NCBI GenBank assembly: GCA_958510875.1
Contig: OY294069.1
Location: forward strand, 3,472,001-3,536,000
DNA from: Endomychus coccineus
Taxonomy: Eukaryota > Arthropoda > Insecta > Coleoptera > Endomychidae
Direction: 5' to 3'
Length of the DNA: 64,000 nucleotides
The position numbers were made by a program, and so were the translations under genes. Below are positions 57,441-64,000 of this stretch, piece after piece. A model generated the notes under the pieces. The model was not told where the DNA came from, did not search any database, and was given only the letters and a program-made list of their open reading frames with translations. How positions within the stretch are numbered: the first letter of the stretch is position 1; each line of letters begins with the position of its first letter.

Positions 57441-57685
57441 TAAATTCAAGCAAACTAATATTAAATTTAATATTTTCCAGCCAGTCAGTTTTCTCATGCA
57501 CACCTGCAAGTGAAAGGGAACAGTATCTTTCCTAATTTAATCATCAACAAATTCCCACAAATCTTCTATTTTATCAAATGTAACTATTTTATTGAGGCGA
57601 AATAATCCGGTGAACTTTTCGGTTGGCAAAGTAAGTTGCTGGTCTCTCTAATATGCCTGCATTGTAGTCTAAGAATCTTCCTTAC
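57441..57685. other. Spacer
   Basis: AT-rich, nothing recognised. Confidence 0.4.
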
Positions 57686-57691
57686 AATTGA

Positions 57692-58532
57692 AGTAGGTAT
57701 CGGGGCACCTTGGCCCGCCTGATAGAGAGCCTTATCAGATGTAGGCAACCAGTAGCGCATGCGCGGTAGTGTATTATCAGCTGGGGTAGATGGTGTGACC
57801 TCTAGGGTGTGGTCGTCTCTGACCTTCTGTTGGTGGTAGAGCGATCAGCTTGTATATACAAGCAGCTTGTAGGGTTGGGGCATATACAAGGTCTCACGAA
57901 TCAGCTTGTAGGGTTGGGGCATACACAATGTGAGGTTAGGGAGAATTTCAGTTGTATGTAAACATAGAGTCACTTGGGCGAGACAGTCCCAGACAGTCTT
58001 ATCAGATGTCGGTCACTGCATTGCCGGCCGGGAGGATGGAGGTCACTGTATTACCGACCGAAAAAACTTGTCAAACGCGTGTTTCAACATTCAGACACCT
58101 GTTTTAACAAGTGTTTGACACGAGTTTCAAAATGCAGACACGTGCTTCAACATTGAGACACGTGCTTTCGGTCGGAAATACAGTGATCTCCAACCTCTCG
58201 ACTGGTAATGCAGTGACCGACATCTGACTGTCTGGCGCTGTATCGCCCAAGTGACTCTATGTTTACATACAACTGAAATTCTCCCTAACCTCACATTGTG
58301 TATGCCCCAACCCTACAAGCTGATTCGTGAGACCTTGTATATGCCCCAACCCTACAAGCTGCTTGTATATACAAGCTGATCGCTCTACCACCAACAGAAG
58401 GTCAGAGACGACCACACCCTAGAGGTCACACCATCTACCCCAGCTGATAATACACTACCGCGCATGCGCTACTGGTTGCCTACATCTGATAAGGCTCTCT
58501 ATCAGGCGGGCCAAGGTGCCCCGATACCTACT
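57692..58532. mobile_element. 841-bp palindromic element with 6-bp target duplication
   Basis: Arms of about 365 bp (57692-58060 and 58165-58532) are almost perfect inverse copies. The ends read AGTAGGTATCGGGGCACC and its inverse. A 6-bp direct repeat AATTGA flanks it (57686-57691 and 58533-58538). Inside each arm a 27-bp unit (CAGCTTGTAGGGTTGGGGCA...) occurs twice, 39 bp apart. The centre (58065-58165) repeats TTCAACATT.AGACACGTG-like words. No gene. The 6-bp duplication with AG...CT ends is what Polinton/Maverick elements show, so it may be a non-autonomous relative; that is a hypothesis. Confidence 0.75.
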
Positions 58533-58539
58533 AATTGAA

Positions 58540-60040
58540 TATTCTAAAGTACCTCGAATAAATCTTCATAACCACTTAGCACCTACCTATTTTCGTTATT
58601 TCCGAACTCTTGGAAGAAATATTAATGGAACAAGTGGTTCTCTGCCATACTCCTGATATTTCATCTTGTCTTGTTATGCTTGGCAAGTATTATGAGGTTA
58701 CTGAGGTAGCAATTTTGATAGCAAGATTTCCTTCATACTGCTCAAAATTGAATTTTGCTGTGGAAGCAATATTTTTTCTAGACAATATTGCTATTTGCAA
58801 ACAAGATAGGTGTGATTATCATAACAAAACAACCATGAAATCCGTAGATCTTTTCGAATATCCTTCTGCTTATAGCGTCTCAAAATATGCCAAAGCACGA
58901 ATATTCCCTTCAAAAAGCGACATCTTTTAGTAAAAAACAAAACAGTACTACTTTCTTCATTGCCATATCAACCGTTACCCCCTCATTCATCATCTCATTT
59001 TAACAACATAGAATCACATATATAACCTATGGAATTTAATGCGGTGGAGGGCAAACCGCCTCTAACTAATTACACTTACGTAATCGCTCACAACAATGAT
59101 GTGTTTGAAATTTAATTTCCCAAGGGTTACTAAAACAATTCATGAATTCATTTCGCGAGGATAACATCAGAATAAGCTTGCTACTGATACTTTGATACGT
59201 TAATGTGTAGTTGTCACTCTTTGCAATTTCATGCAAGCCAGATTTTCATGAACTCGAATCGAAAAAACGATTTAGACTAAGCGATCGTTGTGACTCAATA
59301 AATTGGAGACACTAAGTAGTTTAGTATTCATATTTATTCGACGTGTCTGTATTCTACTATAGAAATAAAAGAGAAATGAGACAAGACAAGGTCTAATTTT
59401 TGCGTCGTGATGTAACATGCTTTATGCTTTTATTCGCACAACCGTCTCGAGTAAAACTCTACGAAATGTCTGTATTTGATAAGAGATTCCTCTGGGCAAA
59501 ATGTTGCGACTTAGACTTTGTATCTCTATGTCATGTTAGTCGTTCACCGTAACACCCTGGAGCTATACATGGGCACGCAGTGTTCGGTTTGACGGAGAAA
59601 AGGAATAACTGCAAAAATCGTTCTGTGGTGCAACTTGTTGATTTATATTTCTGTTTTATGTTATTCCTTTTCGAAATGTTGATAATCCCTAGTATATAGG
59701 ATGATTTGGAATGATGTGCGTTCTCTTGAACAACGTGTTCAAAAAGTAATTTTAAAGGAGTATTTCATTGGTTTATCGAATGCCATACAACACTAACGGG
59801 GTAGTTTCATATTTAATGTTAATTACTGTTTTGTAAGCATAGCTTCAACTTTACGTCACAGTAAAATCCAAATCTATAATATTCTCGGTTCCTGTGTTAG
59901 AAAAGATATGTGAATGAAGTATCTCATCTAGACAGGCTGTTGCTTTAATCAGGATGTGCAAAGAGTAACTTCAAGGGGGGGAGGGGGGTAAAGTATAAAA
60001 CAAGTCAACTGAAACATCAGTTTTTCAATTTACTCAGACA
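58540..60040. other. No recognised gene
   Basis: A 106-codon plus frame (58610-58930) has no recognised relative. A G-rich run (GGGGGGGAGGGGGG) lies near 59976-59989. Confidence 0.4.
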
Positions 60041-60049
60041 TCGTTAAAT

Positions 60050-61158
60050 CTTTAGAAGAAAACAGCAGCGGTCTTATTCATAGACCTGTCAAAGTCATTT
60101 GATCGTCTCAACAGAGACTATTCAATAGAGAAACTACAAAATATGATGCTGGAAGAAATGCGGCACTTGGCTCACATTATACTTCTCGGATCGTTCACAG
60201 TGTGTTTCAATTGCTAAGGATGGAAAAATCGTGAAGTCTAATAAATAACCAAATCTCGTGGGAGTCCTACAAGATACATATTGGGTCATATATTGGTCTT
60301 AATAATGATCAATGATTTGAATAGTATAGCTAGCCAAGACTATTCTGCAATCAAAAATGTTGCGGAGCAGTGAAGATTAATATAAGAATGTAATGATTTG
60401 TTTAATCAAGCAAAAAACTGGTTTGACAGGAATGGTCTAGTTATTGATGAGGAAAAGACTATTTTAATAATATACAATGCCAATAAATCAAAAGACAAAC
60501 CTTCGAGTATGCTAATTAATGGCAGGGATATCCTCACTGTCAAGTACACCAAGTTTCTTGGAATCATTACTGATGAATTTTTGAAATGGTCACTACATAA
60601 AGAACACTCACTGAAAAAGCTGAATCAGGTCTGCTATGCTGTCAGGTTGATAGGAAAATACATAGAGGATGATGTTAAAAAAATCCTATACTATGCGAAT
60701 TTCGAATCGTTATATTTCGGGGTGTAAGTCCAACAACCCACTCAATTTTTTCAGCTCAAAAAATAATCTCACGCATAATACTTATCATGAAGATCAGAGT
60801 TTCATGTAGAAATAAATTTAAACAAATAGGACTTCTTACGGTATATGGCTTACATTTGCACGAATGTCTTTATTTATTTAGAAATAAGATGCATTTTTTA
60901 CAAAATAGCACTGATGTTAATTACAATTAGCACTTTAGATATTTGTTATGCTATTCACAGGTTGCCAAGTCGTATAAAATTGATAACAGACTATGGAGAA
61001 TTTGGAACAATAACCAAGAAACTTCTAACCAATTGTTTAGAGGATTATTTTGGAACGTAAACGTTTTTTTTTGGCATAATCATTTATATTCATTCATATT
61101 GACACCATTTCATTTTGTGATTTGAGACTAAATTCTAAATAAAGATTATTATTATTTT
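60050..61158 (+). pseudogene. LINE 3' half, with (ATT)n tail
   Basis: Read across frames on the plus strand: FIDLSKSFDRLNRDYS is motif A with its catalytic Asp (about 60085-60135), a damaged PQGS-like block follows near 60265, then the open frame 60398-60727 (WFDRNGLVIDEEKT, KFLGIITDEFLKW, and YYANFESLYFG) covers the region after the catalytic site. Decayed C-terminal words follow (KIRVSCRNKFKQIGLLTVYG near 60790-60845). It ends with AATAAAG and an ATTATTATT tail at about 61140-61158, a typical CR1/Jockey-like 3' end. The FADD motif is missing or too damaged to see. Confidence 0.8.
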
Positions 61159-61159
61159 T

Positions 61160-61925
61160 ATTGATATATGGGGTGAAATATTTTGCCATTTTCACCACGT
61201 TGTAGGATGGTTGTGACGTTCAGTAACGTTGTAAACTTGCTTGTTCCACTAATGAGCTCTATAAGAATAACGAAAAAGCTGTCTGTAACTATAAATTTGA
61301 GACATTACTCATCGATCCGGACTAGAAACACCTCTCATCTTCGTTATATGGAGAAAGTCAACATAAGATAAATCAGTATGTATATTCACTTATTAATCTG
61401 TTTCTGATTCTCTTACATTGATATGGATTTTACGGTGACGTAATTCAAAGAATATCCTCACAATTCAGTAATTTACATCAAATATTAAACTACCTCGTTA
61501 CTGTTGTATAGGATTTGATAAACCAATGAAAGACTGGAATGCCGAGTATTGAAGGAAGGAAACAAACAGAATGGAAAGTGTGTCTTTTGTTGTAAAATTG
61601 CACATAACTTCCACGCAGCTTTTGTTTCCTGATTAAACCAAATTGCAGCCGTCTATTGTCTAGCCAATGCCGCACTATACCTGGTACTAATTGAATAACG
61701 ACGCAGTTTATTGTATTTGCATTAATTCGCCCCGTGTCGACAATAATTGTGTTACTAAATATGTTAGAATAAGCTCGATGACTTGGCACGTGTAATAGAA
61801 GATGGATTCAGTCTATTGTTGATGTAAAATACAACTGCACTCTTCCAGAACGTTGACCACAAAAGGACAACCGTTGCACGAGATTATAGCATGAGTATAT
61901 ATTTTGGAAATCAGAAAAACCCGTA
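61160..61925. other. No recognised gene
   Basis: Nothing recognised. Confidence 0.4.
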
Positions 61926-61934
61926 AAACACAAT

Positions 61935-62045
61935 TATGTATAAGACCTCGGGAAATAGGTCACACTGACACATATGCTTATTTTTTCGTCTATACGTACG
62001 TTTCGGTCTCACGACCATCATCAGTGAACAGCCTAAACAAAATAG
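61935..62045 (-). repeat. Single end of hammerhead-like family 1
   Basis: CTCGGGAAATAGGTCACA, ACACATATG, CGTACGTTTCGGTCTC and ACCATCATCAG match the outer end of the palindrome at 33.3-34.6 kb. Only one end is present here, without an inverted partner nearby. Confidence 0.6.
61986..62029 (-). ncRNA. Hammerhead-like ribozyme motif, family 1, best-preserved core
   Basis: On the minus strand: core CTGATGA (62024-62018), unpaired T (62017), perfect stem II GGTC (62016-62013) with loop GTGA and GACC (62008-62005), GAAAC (62004-62000), loop GTAC (61999-61996), GTA (61995-61993), then stem I strand TAGACG, which pairs imperfectly with TGTTCA before the core. Every invariant hammerhead position is filled; only the unpaired T is unusual. 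Confidence 0.6.
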
Positions 62046-62049
62046 TAGG

Positions 62050-62390
62050 TACTTACAAGGGTCTGAAGTTACAATGTGAATGTTAGCTATACTGATGAAA
62101 TACACAAAAACAGCTGAGGAGTGGCTGGAGGAAAGAACCAAAAGAAATAACTCAAACCACACAAGGATTTGAACTATGCTATTACAAGTGAATGGCTCCT
62201 TGATAGATTTCTGAACAACACATCTGTATTTTTCTGATATGATCTCACATGAAAGCAGTCAAGTGAAAATAGATAAATAATTATAATATGATGATTTTCT
62301 TCAACCGATAAACGTAAAATTGCATCACTTATAAGGAACTTTCGAAATAAGACAACTGTGTACATGAGATCAAAAAAAAAATCCCTGTCT
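62050..62390. other. No recognised gene
   Basis: Nothing recognised. Confidence 0.4.
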
Positions 62391-62394
62391 GGTT

Positions 62395-62715
62395 TGTTTC
62401 CGATCTTGATGAAATTCTGCACATATGATCTTCAGATCAAGAGGAAAGTCACTGTTCACATGTGACATGAAAAAACAAGCCCCGTCCCCTTTCGGCACCT
62501 GTTAAGGCAGAAATGTTTCTGATCTCCATGAAATTTCGCAAGGTTGACCTTCAAAATAAGAGATAAGTCACTGTATACATAAAAATCAAAGAACGTTCCC
62601 ATACCTCAATCACTTCCTTAAGCAAGTAGTTTTCTTTTTTGATGAAATTTTGCAAGGTTAACGTTTGTTTCAAGAGGAAACTCACAATCTACATGAAATA
62701 GACATGAAAAAAATT
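62395..62715. repeat. Three diverged ~116-bp tandem units
   Basis: Shared words in order: TGATGAAATT (or ATGAAATTTCGC), a CTT...AAGAG segment, GTCACTGT-like and ACAT...GACATGAAAAA. Starts are near 62395, 62512 and 62627. Old satellite-like array. Confidence 0.6.
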
Positions 62716-62719
62716 ACAT

Positions 62720-63775
62720 CTCCATTTTTCACCTAGTTCACTGTTTCTACGGGTACAGCTGTTCTTACAGGGTGTCTCGTTTTGACCTGGAATACCCCTG
62801 TGAAATTTGGACTGATTTGCGAACTCTAACTAATTATTTAGTGTATAAGGCCCCCTATTCAGAATAAGGAAGCACTTTTCAATGGCCATATGATTATTAA
62901 AGGGCCGGATTGAAAAAAATGTTGACCCAAATTTTCGGGTTAAGGGATAGACGATGCTTTTATCGAAAATCTGGTATCGCGAAGTTGATCGGCGCCCTGA
63001 AAACCCAAAGATTCCAAATTTCAAGAAATTATTCCCCACAAATTACACTCTCCAGACTACTTCACAAGTAATAATTTCAATTTCAGTTCAGCTATTAATT
63101 TATAAGGGTTCCGTATCTGTGTAAGATATCATTTCTAATCACAAAGATGGAAGTAATCCTTAAAGCTTCCAAAATACCTGATTACAATCTACTTAAAATC
63201 GCTGAAATCTCCTTGTAAACCGTATTTTGGATGATGTAATTCGATCTGAAATATTATCCAAGGAGCAATTACGTGAAAATACATCACATCAGCGTCTGTT
63301 AGTCTGATCAAACAAGCTGAATGAACAATTTTCCAACAAAGAACTCACCTCGACTTTCTCTACCCGATATATCAGCTAACTGATCGCTTGGTCAGTTCAC
63401 GATAGCAATTATCGCTACAGAAGAGCTCTTACTTGTTATAAGAACGGACATGAGACATTGGGGAATAAAAGGAAAATGAGAGGTGATAGAGAACGACAGT
63501 TATTATGAAAGTGTTATTTCTTCGGTTCGCTATATATATAGTTTTAATTTGATTTTCTCATGAAGCTTTCTTGCGATACCTGATCTTTTCTTGAGGGGAA
63601 TTTAAAATGGTTTTCTATTCCAATTTGCCATGATTCATTTTCATGCTCCTCCCCAGGATACAATTGCTAAGATTCTGCTCTCGTGATATATAAGATTTTT
63701 AAGTTCATGTATACGATATTCATTTGATTTCACTCGAATTGTCAGAACCGTACAATTCACAGCTGTATGTATGCA
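62720..63775. other. No recognised gene
   Basis: Contains ACAGGGTGTCTCGTTTTGAC at 62768, which resembles the start of some DNA transposon termini, but no partner was found. Otherwise nothing recognised. Confidence 0.4.
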
Positions 63776-63776
63776 C

Positions 63777-64000
63777 CAGTGGCGGCTCGTGAATTTTTGA
63801 GAGAGGAGGCTGGACATGAAACATTTTTGTAAAAATATACTCTATTCACAGCCTTTTAACCTTTGCACAGCGACCGTACCAGCTACTTCAGTGACAAAAT
63901 TAATTGTTACACAGCAAGAACCAACGTGGAGGTATAGAGTTTCTCTTGGCAAAACATTTGTTTGTTCGTTTTTTGTCTTTTATTTTTTTGGATTTTAAAA
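63777..64000 (+). mobile_element. hAT-like terminus, element runs off the window
   Basis: CAGTGGCGGCTCGTGAA at 63777 has the CAGTGGCG start I associate with hAT-superfamily terminal inverted repeats. The other end, the 8-bp duplication and any transposase would be beyond 64000, so this is a tentative call. Confidence 0.4.

Noticed and set aside
59976..59989. G-rich run as a G-quadruplex or polypurine tract of an LTR element
   Set aside because: Only two G runs are present and no LTR or coding sequence adjoins it.
1..64000. tRNA or rRNA genes
   Set aside because: No cloverleaf-like or conserved rRNA stretch was recognised by eye; a tRNA scan would be decisive.

Overview
This is AT-rich, repeat-dense insect nuclear DNA. 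A beetle is possible, but nothing here fixes the order. The insect call rests on the mix of elements: Jockey-type non-LTR retrotransposon pieces, a BEL/Pao LTR element, a Helentron remnant, a Crypton-like tyrosine recombinase, a hAT element, a DD41D mariner and many inverted-repeat elements. I see no complete host gene. Two short stretches could be host exons: a RhoGAP-domain exon (36128-35788, minus) and an unassigned GC-richer open frame (47974-48219, plus).

Layout. 1-9.2 kb: old repeats, two LINE scraps, a broken tyrosine recombinase (7621-6614, minus) and a decayed copy of an uncharacterised arthropod protein (8724-9227). 9.9-16.4 kb: a 1.1-kb imperfect palindrome, a foldback element with hammerhead-like motifs (12806-13549), a LINE C-terminal piece and a CpG-richer unique segment. 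16.4-28 kb: LINE debris in both orientations, a Helentron C-terminus (25600-24733, minus) and a ~190-bp tandem satellite. 28.75-32.53 kb: a BEL/Pao insertion with 156-bp LTRs and a 5-bp target duplication, internally deleted for reverse transcriptase and RNase H. 33.3-34.6 kb: a near-perfect palindrome tipped by hammerhead-like motifs. 35-50 kb: the RhoGAP exon, nested LINEs, a third hammerhead-bearing foldback (42.2-42.6 kb) and dispersed repeats. 50.97-53.24 kb: a hAT element with an 8-bp target duplication and a broken transposase. 53.62-56.13 kb: a mariner with 628-bp terminal inverted repeats and an intact 353-aa transposase. 57.0-58.5 kb: a hybrid hammerhead-bearing element and an 841-bp palindrome with a 6-bp target duplication. 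60-61.2 kb: a LINE 3' half. From 63.777 kb a hAT-like terminus runs off the window.

The most interesting signal is a set of about ten hammerhead-ribozyme-like motifs spread over three sequence families of inverted-repeat elements. Each has a CTGANGA core, one unpaired T, a stem II whose sequence differs between families but stays paired, GAAA, and a very short stem III. In the foldbacks the motifs lie near the outer ends and face outward, and two of these elements are flanked by 12-13 bp direct repeats. That suggests retrotransposition, as for Penelope-like elements, rather than cut-and-paste transposition. Short-stem-III hammerheads are known from Penelope-like elements. The foldback arrangement and the constant unpaired U deserve testing.
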